Shown here in pieces: positions 52,299-61,897 of a stretch of 64,000 nt of DNA (positions are counted from its first letter, which is position 1; the number at the start of each line of letters is the position of its first letter). The stretch is from JAQVEM01 sp964610315 (lineage in GTDB: Bacteria; Actinomycetota; Humimicrobiia; Humimicrobiales; Humimicrobiaceae): NCBI GenBank assembly GCA_964610315.1, contig CAZSVM010000002.1, forward strand, positions 1 to 64,000, in the 5' to 3' direction. The translations under genes and the position numbers were made by a program. The notes under the pieces are model-generated. The model was not told the DNA's origin. It saw only the letters and a program-made list of their open reading frames with translations, and did not search any database.

Positions 52299-53521
52299 TA
52301 CCTTTTGCTTACAAAATCTCTTGCCCTTTTTTCAATAAATTCCAGATCCACTCTGCCACTGGTATTTTTAGTTTCCACCGCAGCTCTGGCCACACTTAAC
52401 GCAACTGCCGGCAGGACTCTTCTGTCAAATGGTTTGGGGATAATGTAATCAATTCTCAAATCATTTCCTATTATTTCGGAAATAGCTACCGCTGCTGCAA
52501 TTTTCATTTCCCTGTTTATTTCCAATGCCTCTGCATCAAGAGCACCTCTGAATATACCAGGAAAGGCCAGTACATTATTGACCTGATTGGGATAATCGCT
52601 TCTTCCGGTGGCCATAATTTTTACCCTGTATTTTCTGGCAAGTTCAGGCTTAATTTCTGGTTCAGGATTGGCCAGTGCAAATATAATCGGGTTTTTTTTC
52701 ATCTTTTTTATCATCTCACCGGTCAGAACATTCGCTGTCGATACTCCGATAAATACATCAGCATCTTCCAATGCCCTGGAAAGATCTCCTTTAATATTAT
52801 TTATATTGGTAGATTCCGCCAGTTTCTGTTTGGTAAGAGTTAAATTATCTCTTCCTCTGTGTATTATCCCTTTCCGGTCACATACAATAATATCAGACAC
52901 GCCAATATAATTGAGTAAATATGTAATAGAGGTGCCGGCTGCTCCTGCTCCATTTATAACTATTTTTACTTCCTTTATATCTTTTTGGCATAATTTTAAG
53001 GCATTTAATAATCCTGCCAGAGTTATCACAGCCGTACCATGCTGATCATCGTGAAAAATAAGCATACCGGTTTCTTTTTTTAATCTGTCTTCAATCTCGA
53101 AGCACCTGGGTGCTGCTATATCCTCCAGATTTATTCCTGCAAATGACGGCTCCAACATTTTTATGGTATTTATTATTACCTCATTGTCCTGGCTGTCTAT
53201 ACATAAGGGGAACGCCGATACTCCGCCAAATTGCCTGAACAATACACACTTGCCTTCCATTACTGGAAGCGCTGCCCTGGCTCCTATATTTCCAAGACCC
53301 AGGACTGCAGAGCCGTCGGAGACTACCGCAATCATATTACCCCTGGATGTATAGTTATTAAGCTTTTGGGGATTTTTTGCAATTACCCGGCAGGGTTCCG
53401 CTACGCCAGGAGAATAAGCCAGAGATAGATCATGCTCATTTTCCGTTTTTACCTTACTTATTACATCGATCTTGCCCTTATTCTTTTTATGCATCTGCAG
53501 TGCTTCCTGGTAAATATTCAA
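52298..53521 (-). CDS. NAD(P)-dependent malic enzyme
   Basis: A 407-residue short bacterial malic enzyme without a phosphotransacetylase domain. LSLAYSPGVAEPC is near 32, the tyrosine region YTSRGNMIAVVSDGSAVLGLG near 57, INLEDIAAPRCFEIE near 130 (metal Glu/Asp), FHDDQHGTAVI near 155 and VINGAGAAGTS near 188 (nucleotide-binding). It decarboxylates malate to pyruvate. The start is TTG behind GGGGAG. Its coupling to larA and a surface glycosidase implies joint use of hydroxy acids and sugars, although the substrate connection is unclear. Confidence 0.9.
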   Translation of the reverse strand: MNIYQEALQMHKKNKGKIDVISKVKTENEHDLSLAYSPGVAEPCRVIAKNPQKLNNYTSRGNMIAVVSDGSAVLGLGNIGARAALPVMEGKCVLFRQFGGVSAFPLCIDSQDNEVIINTIKMLEPSFAGINLEDIAAPRCFEIEDRLKKETGMLIFHDDQHGTAVITLAGLLNALKLCQKDIKEVKIVINGAGAAGTSITYLLNYIGVSDIIVCDRKGIIHRGRDNLTLTKQKLAESTNINNIKGDLSRALEDADVFIGVSTANVLTGEMIKKMKKNPIIFALANPEPEIKPELARKYRVKIMATGRSDYPNQVNNVLAFPGIFRGALDAEALEINREMKIAAAVAISEIIGNDLRIDYIIPKPFDRRVLPAVALSVARAAVETKNTSGRVDLEFIEKRARDFVSKR

Positions 53522-53726
53522 CCGGCTCCCCTCTTACTTTTCTTTAATTTTATTAATTTAATTCTAGCACTTATTCATATTTATAATACTGGTGAGTATG
53601 AAGGCCAGTATTATATTCAGAATCAATTTATAATTATTTAAAAATAAAAAAATATCGAATTTTAATATCTTAACATATACCCACATCATTATTAAGGGTA
53701 CAATTTTATTAATAACAAATATGACA

Positions 53727-53740
53727 TATAATATTCGACA
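53727..53740 (+). promoter_or_regulatory. -10 element immediately before the PP2C start (leaderless transcript)
   Basis: TATAAT at 53727-53732 ends 7 nt before the ATG at 53740, where transcription would begin. No Shine-Dalgarno sequence is possible in that space and none lies upstream. The -35 region is weak. Confidence 0.55.
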
Positions 53741-54492
53741 TGGAATATTTTGGGGACACCGATATTGGAAACTATAGAGAAAAAAATGAGGACTATCTTT
53801 ATGCCAAAGATAATCTGTTTATCGTAGCAGATGGTATGGGCGGGCATAGGGCTGGTGAGGTTGCAAGCAGTCTTGCTGTAAAAACCTTTATAAAAAATTT
53901 TAGCTCTGGTCTTGCAAATATTACCAAAAAAACTTCAACTGATAAAAAAAATAAAAATCTTACTTCCTCTGATATAAAAGAACTGTTGATTACCAGTATC
54001 AAGAATTCCAACAAAGAAGTATTTAAAAGAGCATTTTCACAACCGGAATACTATGGTATGGGAACTACTTTAACCGGGTGCTACATTTATAAAAATAAAG
54101 CATTTATTATTCATGTCGGTGACAGCAGACTCTATATCAAAAGAGACAGCAAATTAAAATTATTAACTTCTGACCATACCATCGTAGGAGAACTGTTCAG
54201 GAGAGGAGAAATAAGTTACGATGCTACTTTCAATCATCCTCAAAGAAACTATCTTACCAATGTTATCGGTGTTGCCGAAGATATGGAACCTGATTTTTAT
54301 ACCTATAAAATCCTGCCGAAAGATATCATTATCATATGTTCCGATGGACTTAACTCCATGCTGAGAGACAGGGACATTGCTGGCATTATCGATAAACAAA
54401 AAAAGGTCAGGGATATCGTAAAAAATCTTATAAAGAAAGCCATAAAAAAAGGTGGTCTGGATAATATAACCATCATAGCTATAAAGATTTAA
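53740..54492 (+). CDS. stp: PP2C-type Ser/Thr protein phosphatase
   Basis: A 250-residue PPM phosphatase: GDTDIGNYREKNED at the start, FIVADGMGGHRAGEVAS near 28-42 (metal Asp and Gly), FIIHVGDSRLYIKRD near 125, LTSDHT near 143, IIICSDGLNSML near 193 and GGLDNITIIAIKI at the C-terminus. It reverses phosphorylation by the PASTA kinase encoded 5 nt downstream, the usual bacterial stp-stk pairing. Expected substrates are cell-wall and division proteins. No signal peptide or membrane segment is present. Confidence 0.92.
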   Translation: MEYFGDTDIGNYREKNEDYLYAKDNLFIVADGMGGHRAGEVASSLAVKTFIKNFSSGLANITKKTSTDKKNKNLTSSDIKELLITSIKNSNKEVFKRAFSQPEYYGMGTTLTGCYIYKNKAFIIHVGDSRLYIKRDSKLKLLTSDHTIVGELFRRGEISYDATFNHPQRNYLTNVIGVAEDMEPDFYTYKILPKDIIIICSDGLNSMLRDRDIAGIIDKQKKVRDIVKNLIKKAIKKGGLDNITIIAIKI

Positions 54493-54497
54493 AATTT

Positions 54498-56321
54498 ATG
54501 ATAAATAATAACTTTGAAAAAAATAAATTAATCTCAAGAAGATATAAAGTAATTAAAAAAATTGCCTCAGGAGGGATGGCTGATGTTTTTCTGGGAGACG
54601 ATTTAAAACTAGGAAGAAAAGTAGCCATAAAAGTGCTGGCTTCCAATTATGCCAGTGATAAAAATTTCGTAACCAGATTCAAAAGCGAAGCACAAATTCT
54701 TGCCAGATTGAACCATCCCAACATTGTTCAGGTATATGACTGGGGAGAATTCAATGGTTCTTATTTTATCTGTATAGAATATATCGAAGGAGAAAGTCTT
54801 AAAGAAATAATTGAAAAAAAAGGTCCTCTGCCTTCCCAAACTGCCGTCGACTATGCCCTGCAAATTTCAAGCGCACTGCTTATGGCCCATAAAAATAATC
54901 TTATACACCGGGATATCAAACCACAAAATATATTAATAACCCCGGAAGGAAAAGTAAAAGTGACTGATTTTGGTATAGCAAAATCTCTTATTACCGACGT
55001 TACCAAAACTTTAAACATTATGGGAACAGCTCACTATATCTCACCGGAGCAGGCCAGAGGTGAAGTTCTGGATCACAGAACCGATATCTATTCGCTGGGA
55101 GTGGTAATGTATGAAATGTTAACTGCTGATGTACCTTTCAGAGGAGGAAGCTCCATCGATATCAGCCTCAAACACATAAATGAAAAGCCTTTAAAGCCTT
55201 CGGAATTGATAGAAAATATACCGGACAAACTGGAAAGAATAGTAATGCACTGCCTTGAAAAAGATCCCCAGGATCGTTACCCCAGCCTGCGGGAATTTAT
55301 CAGTGATCTGCAAAAATATGAAACTGGAAAACCTTTAAGCTTCGGTACCGGGAGAAAAGACCGAAATAAATCCGGTATTCTTATTAAAAAAATGAAATCT
55401 CCCGTACTTAACATTATTACAGCTGCTTTTATGTTTGTTTTCCTAATTCTCTCCATATTTTATGTTTATAAATATTATAATTACCAGAATGTCAACCTTG
55501 CCACCGTGTCAGTACCCCCCATCGAAAATATGGCGGTGGAAAGCGCGGAAAAAATATTATCCATCTTTGATCTTAATCTGGAAATAAAAAGTGAAATTTA
55601 CAATTCCGAAATCCCGGAAGGATTTATAATAGAACAGGACCCAAAACCAGGTGAAAACATCCCGGCCGGCGGCAATATCGAAGTTACCATCAGCAAAGGA
55701 TCTGAAATTACTTCTATTCTGACTCCCAATTTAATAGGATTGAGCCTTGAAGATGCCGAAAAAGTACTGGAAGATTACGGGCTGATAAGAGGGTACACCT
55801 CCAGAGAATATTCCAGTATCTTTAAAGAAAATTCGGTAATGAGCCAGACTCCGGAATTCAATGAAGAAATCGAACCGGGAGGGCCAGTAAATCTGACCGT
55901 TAGTAAAGGGGAGGAAACTATTATCATTCCCAATATAATCGGTCAGGATTATATATATGCCCTGGATTATATCGAATCCCTGGGACTTATAGTAGAAAGC
56001 GGCAAGGCTCCCCTAACCGATACCGCAAATGAACCAGGAAAAGTTGTAGAGGTAATACCCTCTCCCGGCTCCAGAATCAAGCCAAACAGTGTTGTTAAGC
56101 TACTAATTTCTACAAATGAACCATTGGTTTCAGTCCCCAATCTCCTGCAGCTCAGCTTTGAGCAGGCTGCAGACAGACTTGATTCCATCAATTTAAATTA
56201 TGAAATAAGTTATATAAATACCGATTATTCCGTACAAGTAAACACAGTTATGGGCCAGAATCCCGAAGCAGGAACCTACGTATCTCCACAGTCAAGTATT
56301 ATTTTATTTATAGGCAGTTAG
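54498..56321 (+). CDS. Ser/Thr protein kinase with four PASTA domains (PknB/StkP type)
   Basis: A 607-residue membrane kinase. The cytoplasmic kinase domain (about 15-275) has IASGGMADVFLG, Lys 45 (VAIKVL), HRDIKPQNIL (137-146), DFGIAKS (157-163) and GTAHYISPEQ. A single TM helix lies at about 303-326, then four extracytoplasmic PASTA repeats of about 67 residues (from about 335, 405, 472 and 541). PASTA domains bind muropeptides or lipid II, coupling cell-wall state to phosphorylation. The gene overlaps functionally with the upstream phosphatase and is 5 nt from it without its own ribosome site. Confidence 0.94.
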   Translation: MINNNFEKNKLISRRYKVIKKIASGGMADVFLGDDLKLGRKVAIKVLASNYASDKNFVTRFKSEAQILARLNHPNIVQVYDWGEFNGSYFICIEYIEGESLKEIIEKKGPLPSQTAVDYALQISSALLMAHKNNLIHRDIKPQNILITPEGKVKVTDFGIAKSLITDVTKTLNIMGTAHYISPEQARGEVLDHRTDIYSLGVVMYEMLTADVPFRGGSSIDISLKHINEKPLKPSELIENIPDKLERIVMHCLEKDPQDRYPSLREFISDLQKYETGKPLSFGTGRKDRNKSGILIKKMKSPVLNIITAAFMFVFLILSIFYVYKYYNYQNVNLATVSVPPIENMAVESAEKILSIFDLNLEIKSEIYNSEIPEGFIIEQDPKPGENIPAGGNIEVTISKGSEITSILTPNLIGLSLEDAEKVLEDYGLIRGYTSREYSSIFKENSVMSQTPEFNEEIEPGGPVNLTVSKGEETIIIPNIIGQDYIYALDYIESLGLIVESGKAPLTDTANEPGKVVEVIPSPGSRIKPNSVVKLLISTNEPLVSVPNLLQLSFEQAADRLDSINLNYEISYINTDYSVQVNTVMGQNPEAGTYVSPQSSIILFIGS

Positions 56322-56343
56322 GTTAGAAAAATCTAAGTCTTTC

Positions 56344-57318
56344 TCATTCTGAACTAAAAAAACCCATTGATTCGAATTTCTGCGCTCTTGCCGATTTCAA
56401 TTCTTCCCCCGGAATGCTACTGTACTTTTCCAGTGTACTTATAATGTATCTTTTTACGATTTTTACCATCCTGGCAGGTGCATTCTGAGCTCCGCCTAAC
56501 GGTTCGGGAATAACCCTATCTATTACCTTGAGCCTGATGAGGTCTCTTGAAGTCAGCCTGAGTTCCCTTGCTGCTAACTTGGTACCGGAGGGGCTTTTCC
56601 AGAGAATGGCCGCACACCCTTCAGGAGAAATAACGGAATAAGTAGAATTTTCAAGCATGGCTACCTCATTTCCGATAGCCAGAGCTAATGCTCCGCCGCT
56701 TCCACCTTCACCAATTAAAATAGAAATAACGGGAACCTTAACCTCAAACATTACCGAAATACTTTTTGCAATAGCACCCGCCTGGCCGTTATCTTCAGCT
56801 TCGATAGCCGGGTATGCTCCCGGTGTATCTATAAAGGTTATTATGGGGAATCCAAATCTGTCAGCCAGCTTCATAATCCGCTGTGATTTTCTGTACCCCT
56901 GGGGCACACTCATACCAAAGTTATACTCCATTCTCTCTTTTATGTTCCTGCCCTTATTATGTCCAATGACAGCAGCCGTCTTTCCGTTAATTTTACCAAA
57001 GCCGACCATAATAGATTTGTCCTCGCCGCCCAGTCTGTCGCCGCAAAGATTAATAAAATCATCAAATATACCCTCTATATAATCCTGACACTGCGGTCGT
57101 CCTTCATCTCTGGAAAGCTCCACTATCTTCCATATTCTTTTGGCATCTCTTTCCACTTTTTTATAGCTTTCAATCTTTTGAGTCAGATCCTTTTCGGCAT
57201 CCTTGAAATGTATGCCGGTAAAGAAAGGAATTTTCTTTAACTTCTCCAGTTTGGAAAGCGAACCTAAAATCTCTTTAAGATAACTTTTTGGAATTTCTTC
57301 CAGTTTTTTTAAATCCAT
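56344..57318 (-). CDS. accA: Acetyl-CoA carboxylase carboxyltransferase subunit alpha
   Basis: A 324-residue AccA. An N-terminal helical region contains RDEGRPQCQDYI (usual RP-R-P-x-x-x-DYI), GDRLGGEDKSIMVGFG near 95, HNKGRNIKERMEYNFGMSVPQGYRKS near 118-143, FIDTPGAYPAIEAEDNGQAGAIA near 160 and GEGGSGGALALAIGN near 205. With AccD it transfers the carboxyl group from biotin to acetyl-CoA. It is the last gene of the fatty-acid operon. accB and accC are absent from this cluster. Confidence 0.95.
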   Translation of the reverse strand: MDLKKLEEIPKSYLKEILGSLSKLEKLKKIPFFTGIHFKDAEKDLTQKIESYKKVERDAKRIWKIVELSRDEGRPQCQDYIEGIFDDFINLCGDRLGGEDKSIMVGFGKINGKTAAVIGHNKGRNIKERMEYNFGMSVPQGYRKSQRIMKLADRFGFPIITFIDTPGAYPAIEAEDNGQAGAIAKSISVMFEVKVPVISILIGEGGSGGALALAIGNEVAMLENSTYSVISPEGCAAILWKSPSGTKLAARELRLTSRDLIRLKVIDRVIPEPLGGAQNAPARMVKIVKRYIISTLEKYSSIPGEELKSARAQKFESMGFFSSE

Positions 57319-57343
57319 ACTATCCCTTAACTATCACCTAAAA

Positions 57344-58117
57344 TTATTTAAATAACCTTAATATATTGGCCAGCGTTTCTTTTAAATCACCCCTATTTAC
57401 AATCATATCTACCTGGCCGTTTTTTAAATTTCTTTCTGCCGAGCCAAAATCAGGAGGGGGATTCTTTTTTATAGTCTGTTTTATTACCCGGGGACCGGCA
57501 AAACAAAAAAGTGCATTGGGTTCTGCTATTATGATATCGGCAAGGGTGGCAAAACTGGCACTTACCCCACCCGAAGTAGGGTTAGTAATCACAGAGATAT
57601 AAGGAATTTTCTTCTCCATTACCCTATCTACACTGGATACTGTTTTTGCCATTTGCATCAGGGAAATAACTCCCTCCTGCATTCTGGCCCCCCCAGAGCT
57701 GCAGAATATAATAAGAGGAACGTTTTTTTCAATACTGTGGTTGGACAGGATCTTTATTTTTTCTCCTACTACGCTACCCATACTTCCGCCCATAAATCCG
57801 AAATCCATAATACCAAGAGCCACATAATTTCCATCTATCTGTGCTTCGCCAACCACAATTGCCTCATCCATACTGGTTTTAAGCTTGGTCTCTTTAAGTC
57901 TCACATTATAAGCTTTAACATCATAAAAATTTAAAAAATCAACCGAATTTATACTTTTTCCCAGTTCGGTGAAACTATTATGATCTGCGGTTATCTGTAA
58001 TCTATCTCTGGCATTAATATAGTGATGATAATTGCAATAAGGACATACCCATAGATTTAATATAAAAATCTCATTTTCAATTTCCTTACTGCAATTCTCA
58101 CATTTAATCTTTTCCAT
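57344..58117 (-). CDS. accD: Acetyl-CoA carboxylase carboxyltransferase subunit beta
   Basis: A 257-residue AccD. The N-terminal zinc ribbon has Cys 6, 9, 25 and 28. DRLQITADHNSFTELG is near 43, GIMDFGFMGGSMGSVVGEKI near 107, CSSGGARMQEGVISLMQMAKT near 139 and NPTSGGVSASFATLADIIIAE near 180. It is shorter than the E. coli protein at the C-terminus but complete in its core. It follows fabF by 12 nt and precedes accA by 25 nt. Confidence 0.95.
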   Translation of the reverse strand: MEKIKCENCSKEIENEIFILNLWVCPYCNYHHYINARDRLQITADHNSFTELGKSINSVDFLNFYDVKAYNVRLKETKLKTSMDEAIVVGEAQIDGNYVALGIMDFGFMGGSMGSVVGEKIKILSNHSIEKNVPLIIFCSSGGARMQEGVISLMQMAKTVSSVDRVMEKKIPYISVITNPTSGGVSASFATLADIIIAEPNALFCFAGPRVIKQTIKKNPPPDFGSAERNLKNGQVDMIVNRGDLKETLANILRLFK

Positions 58118-58129
58118 GTTCTTACCTGC

Positions 58130-59383
58130 TTATAGATATTTTTTAAAGCCCAGGGTAACATTATGGCCGCCAAAACCCATTGAATTGGAAAGAGCAATAT
58201 TAATCTCTCTCTTCCGGCTTACTTTTGCAGTATAATCCAAATCGCATTTCTCATCCGGATTATCAAGATTAATAGTGGGAGGGATGACGTTATCCCTTAT
58301 ACCCAGCACCACCGATACAGCCTCTATGGCACCCGAGGCGCCCAGGCAGTGGCCGGTCATCGACTTGGTTGAGTTTATACTTATATTATAAGCCTGCTCC
58401 CCGAAACACCTCTTAATGGCAGCGGTTTCGATAACATCATTTAAAGGGGTCGATGTACCGTGGGCATTGATATGATCCACTTCTTCAATTCCTATTTCGC
58501 CTTCATTTAAGCAATTACTCATACATCTGGCTACATTTGCCCCTGACTCTTCCAGTGCAGTTATGTGATAGGCTTCGCCGGAAAGGCCATATCCAAAAAT
58601 TTCGCAGTATATTCTGGCATTCCTCCTTAATGCTGAATCAAGTTCTTCCAGTATTAATATACCACAGCCTTCACCCATTACGAAACCATCCCTATCCCGG
58701 TCAAACGGCCTGGATGCTTTCTCCGGTTCATCATTTCTAGTAGAAAGAGCCTGCATATTGGAAAAACCGGCCATTCCCAGGGGAGTTATGGCCGCTTCGC
58801 TTCCGCCGGCAATCATAATTTTTGCATTTCCTCTTTTAATTATCTCAAAAGCGTCGCCAATGGCATTGGAACCTGCCGCACAGGCTGTAGTAGTTGTACT
58901 TACCGGACCCTTGGCTCCGCTTATTATGGAAACCTGGGCGGCAGCCATATTGCTTATCATCATGGGTATAAGGAAAGGGCTCACTTTATCAGCGCCCTTG
59001 TTGAGCAGTCTTTCGTGCTGCTGTTCCAGAGTGGACAACCCCCCTACTCCGCTTCCTATATAAACTCCGATATCAGCTTCATTATTGGAATCTATCTTAA
59101 GACCGCTATCCTTCAGGGCATTTTCCGCAGCTACTACCGCAAATTGTGCGAATCTATCCATTCTTTTGGCCTGCTTAAAATCTATATAATTTTCAGGTTT
59201 AAACTCTTTAATTTGAGCGGCGATCTTGGAAGCTATTTTTTCAACATCAAAGTGCTCAATCCTGCTCACTCCCGATTTTCCCGAAACCAGATTATTCCAG
59301 AACTTATCAACCTCCAGTCCCAGAGGGGACATTATTCCCAGTCCGGTTATTACTACTCTTCTTCCGTTATTTTCTGTTTTCAC
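58130..59383 (-). CDS. fabF: Beta-ketoacyl-ACP synthase II
   Basis: A 417-residue condensing enzyme: VVITGLGIMSPLGLEVDKFW at the start, the active-site Cys in TTTACAAGSNAIGDAF near 170, catalytic His in NAHGTSTPLND near 308 and in STKSMTGHCLGASGAIEA near 344, and the glycine loop SNSMGFGGHNVTLGF at the end. It elongates acyl-ACP with malonyl-ACP. The start is GTG behind AAAGGA. The usual acpP gene between fabG and fabF is missing; the 104-bp gap contains no ORF. Confidence 0.95.
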   Translation of the reverse strand: MKTENNGRRVVITGLGIMSPLGLEVDKFWNNLVSGKSGVSRIEHFDVEKIASKIAAQIKEFKPENYIDFKQAKRMDRFAQFAVVAAENALKDSGLKIDSNNEADIGVYIGSGVGGLSTLEQQHERLLNKGADKVSPFLIPMMISNMAAAQVSIISGAKGPVSTTTTACAAGSNAIGDAFEIIKRGNAKIMIAGGSEAAITPLGMAGFSNMQALSTRNDEPEKASRPFDRDRDGFVMGEGCGILILEELDSALRRNARIYCEIFGYGLSGEAYHITALEESGANVARCMSNCLNEGEIGIEEVDHINAHGTSTPLNDVIETAAIKRCFGEQAYNISINSTKSMTGHCLGASGAIEAVSVVLGIRDNVIPPTINLDNPDEKCDLDYTAKVSRKREINIALSNSMGFGGHNVTLGFKKYL

Positions 59384-59487
59384 TAATAATTCCTTTACTC
59401 TTAAAAATTTAATATTCTGGATAAATGTCTACCTGATGTCTTTTTTGGGTTACGCAGTATTCCCCCTAAAAATATTATTACTTCCGG

Positions 59488-60234
59488 TCAAATACCCATT
59501 CCTCCGTCCAGATTAATTACTGTTCCGGTTATATAATCGGACTGGTCACTGGCTAGAAAAAGTGCTGTCTTTGCCACATCATCTACACTTCCCAGCCTGC
59601 CGGTAGGAATTTGCTCAATTAATTTTTCTTTTATTTTATCACTAAGCTTTTCGGTCATATCGGTTTCGATATAGCCGGGAGCTATGGCATTGACCAGAAT
59701 ATTCCTTCCGGCAAGTTCCCTGGCCAGCGTTTTGGTAAGTCCTATTATCCCGGCTTTCGATGAAGAATAATTACTCTGGCCAGCATTACCATGTACCCCC
59801 ACTATGGAAGAAATATTTATTATCTTCCCACTCCTGTTTTTTATCATATACCGGGCTGTATATTTTGAACAAATAAACGCACCGGTAAGATTTATATCGA
59901 TTACTTTTTTCCAATCCTCAAGGCTCATTCTCAGTATTAAATTATCCCTGGTAATTCCGGCATTATTGACCAGAATATCAATTTTACCCTCTTGCTTAAT
60001 AATTTTTTCAATAGTCTGCTTCACACTTTCTTCATCCGTTATATCTACTTTAAAAAAACCAATTTTACCACCCCGGCAAGCAGATTTTAATTCACTTACC
60101 GTCTTTTGTCCTTCCTCATGGTTAACATCAAGAATATATACGGATGCACCCTCGGTTAAAAAAGTTTCGGAAATCCTCTTTCCAATACCCCTGGCACCTC
60201 CGGTTACCAGAGCTACCCTATCCTTAAGCCTCAT
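59488..60234 (-). CDS. fabG: 3-oxoacyl-ACP reductase
   Basis: A 248-residue short-chain dehydrogenase with TGGARGIGKRI near 11 (cofactor loop), DILVNNAGITRDNLILRM near 86, catalytic Ser in INISSIVGVHGNAGQSNY, and Tyr/Lys in NYSSSKAGI near 155-160. IAPGYIETDMTEKL and a C-terminal TGTVINLDGGMGI complete a classical FabG. The ATG overlaps the end of fabD by 11 nt, indicating coupled translation. Confidence 0.95.
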   Translation of the reverse strand: MRLKDRVALVTGGARGIGKRISETFLTEGASVYILDVNHEEGQKTVSELKSACRGGKIGFFKVDITDEESVKQTIEKIIKQEGKIDILVNNAGITRDNLILRMSLEDWKKVIDINLTGAFICSKYTARYMIKNRSGKIINISSIVGVHGNAGQSNYSSSKAGIIGLTKTLARELAGRNILVNAIAPGYIETDMTEKLSDKIKEKLIEQIPTGRLGSVDDVAKTALFLASDQSDYITGTVINLDGGMGI

Positions 60235-61192
60235 TTACTATTCCTTCCTCCTTTAATGTACTTTTCAAATTTTCGATATCTTCCATTCCGTTAGTATTAA
60301 GCAGCGTAATTTCCTTGCCATCTTTTGCGGCAATTCTGCCCACCAGTCCCGATAAAACCGTTCCGGGTCCTACTTCTACAAATATGTTAATGTTTCTACC
60401 CAGCATATACCGGATACTGTCAATCCACCTTATGGGGCTTGTAAGTTGGCCGGTCAGTGTTTTTTTAATATCTTTCTTATCCCTGTAAACCACCTCAGTG
60501 GTAGAAAAGAAAGGTAAATTCATATCGTTGAATTCAACATTATTTTCAACGAATCTTCCCAGCTTCTCCGAAACCTGTTTCATCAATGGACAATGGGAGG
60601 CAACTCCAACCTTAAGGGGAATTATCTTCTTTACCCCCTTAAACTTCAACTCTTCTATTGCCTCTTTTACTGCATCCTGGTATCCGCTTATTACTATTTG
60701 CCGGTAGTCATTATAATTGGCAATAAAAACTTTGCCGGTAAATCTGCTCAGGACATCTTCTATTATGTCTGCCTCCGTCCCCAGAATTGCCGCCATCATT
60801 CCCTTCATATCCCGATTAGCTTGACTCATAATCATACCCCGGTATCCAACCAGCTCCGCACCCTGTCTGAAATCATAAGTACCGCAGCTGTAAAGAGCGC
60901 CGTATTCTCCCAGGCTGTGTCCAAGAACGGTATCGATATATTCTTTGTTTATAGAAAGATCATTTATAATATAATCATTAAGGGCACAGCTTAAGGTGTA
61001 AATGGAAATCTGGCCAAAACGGGTATCATCCAAAAGATTTTCCTGGCCACTGCCCCCAATTATTTTTAGTAAATCTATTTCTGCAATCTCACTTGAAATT
61101 TTAAAATACTCTCTATAACTGCTGTTGGCATCCAAAAAATCACTACCCATATTCCGATACTGTGATCCCTGGCCCGGAAACATAAGAACCAT
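60224..61192 (-). CDS. fabD: Malonyl-CoA-ACP transacylase
   Basis: About 322 residues. VLMFPGQGSQYRNMGSDF is at the start, the nucleophile Ser in VLGHSLGEYGALYSCG near 100, the carboxyl-binding Arg in ELVGYRGMIMSQ near 122 and the catalytic His in LKVGVASHCPLMKQVSE near 205. VEVGPGTVLSGLVGRI follows near 285. Family alignment puts the start at the ATG at 61192; an in-frame start at 61273 would overlap fabZ. An upstream TTG about 50 nt earlier with an AAAGG site is also possible. Confidence 0.9.
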   Translation of the reverse strand: MVLMFPGQGSQYRNMGSDFLDANSSYREYFKISSEIAEIDLLKIIGGSGQENLLDDTRFGQISIYTLSCALNDYIINDLSINKEYIDTVLGHSLGEYGALYSCGTYDFRQGAELVGYRGMIMSQANRDMKGMMAAILGTEADIIEDVLSRFTGKVFIANYNDYRQIVISGYQDAVKEAIEELKFKGVKKIIPLKVGVASHCPLMKQVSEKLGRFVENNVEFNDMNLPFFSTTEVVYRDKKDIKKTLTGQLTSPIRWIDSIRYMLGRNINIFVEVGPGTVLSGLVGRIAAKDGKEITLLNTNGMEDIENLKSTLKEEGIVNEA

Positions 61193-61244
61193 CTTTTTTA
61201 AAATTCCTGAAATTTTACCTGCATCTTTCAACTGATAAACCTTT

Positions 61245-61673
61245 CTAGCTAAGGGCAAACATAATTTCTGCAATGCAGGCTATATCGTTCCCAACCGTTG
61301 CCCTGCCTTTTGCCTTGCCAATATTTCTTCTGAGATTTTCCAGTTCCACCTCTACCATAAGTTCATCTCCCGGCTTTACTATCCTCTTGAACCTGGCTCT
61401 ATCTATTCCGGCAAAAAGTACCAGTTTTCCTTTATTCTCGGGCATCATAAGTGCCAGTACCGCTCCTGCCTGGGCAATGGTTTCTACTATGAGTACTCCG
61501 GGCATAATTGGATTGGAAGGAAAATGACCCTTAAAATAATACTCCTGCTCCCTTACGTATTTTACCGCTTTGATTCTCCTGCCCGGTTCAACTTCAATAA
61601 CTTTATCAATCAAAAGAAATGGATCCCGGTGAGGAATAATATTTTCGATATCCTTCCTGTTTATTTCTTCCAT
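61245..61673 (-). CDS. fabZ: 3-hydroxyacyl-ACP dehydratase
   Basis: A 142-residue hot-dog fold protein. IENIIPHRDPFLLIDKVIEV is near 8, with YYFKGHFPSNPIMPGVLIVETIAQAGAV near 48-73, which holds the catalytic His (GHFP) and Glu (VETIAQ). LVLFAGIDRARFKRIVKPGDEL is near 85. It is the first gene of the fatty-acid operon and has a clear AAAGGA ribosome site. Confidence 0.95.
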   Translation of the reverse strand: MEEINRKDIENIIPHRDPFLLIDKVIEVEPGRRIKAVKYVREQEYYFKGHFPSNPIMPGVLIVETIAQAGAVLALMMPENKGKLVLFAGIDRARFKRIVKPGDELMVEVELENLRRNIGKAKGRATVGNDIACIAEIMFALS

Positions 61674-61897
61674 AATTGGTTCCTTTTTGTATAAAAAAAA
61701 TTGCCGTCATGGAATAAAAAACTTACCCTTTTAGCTTTTTAGATAGACGCAGCTATATTTTTATAGTTTCATAACCGGACTGCAGTATAAGTGATTATAT
61801 CCGCCAAACTTCGGAGCTGCGCACATTGTTAATTATTTATTTCCTGTTTTTGTATATAATATATAAAATATTATTTTCTTAAAAAAAGGAGTATACA

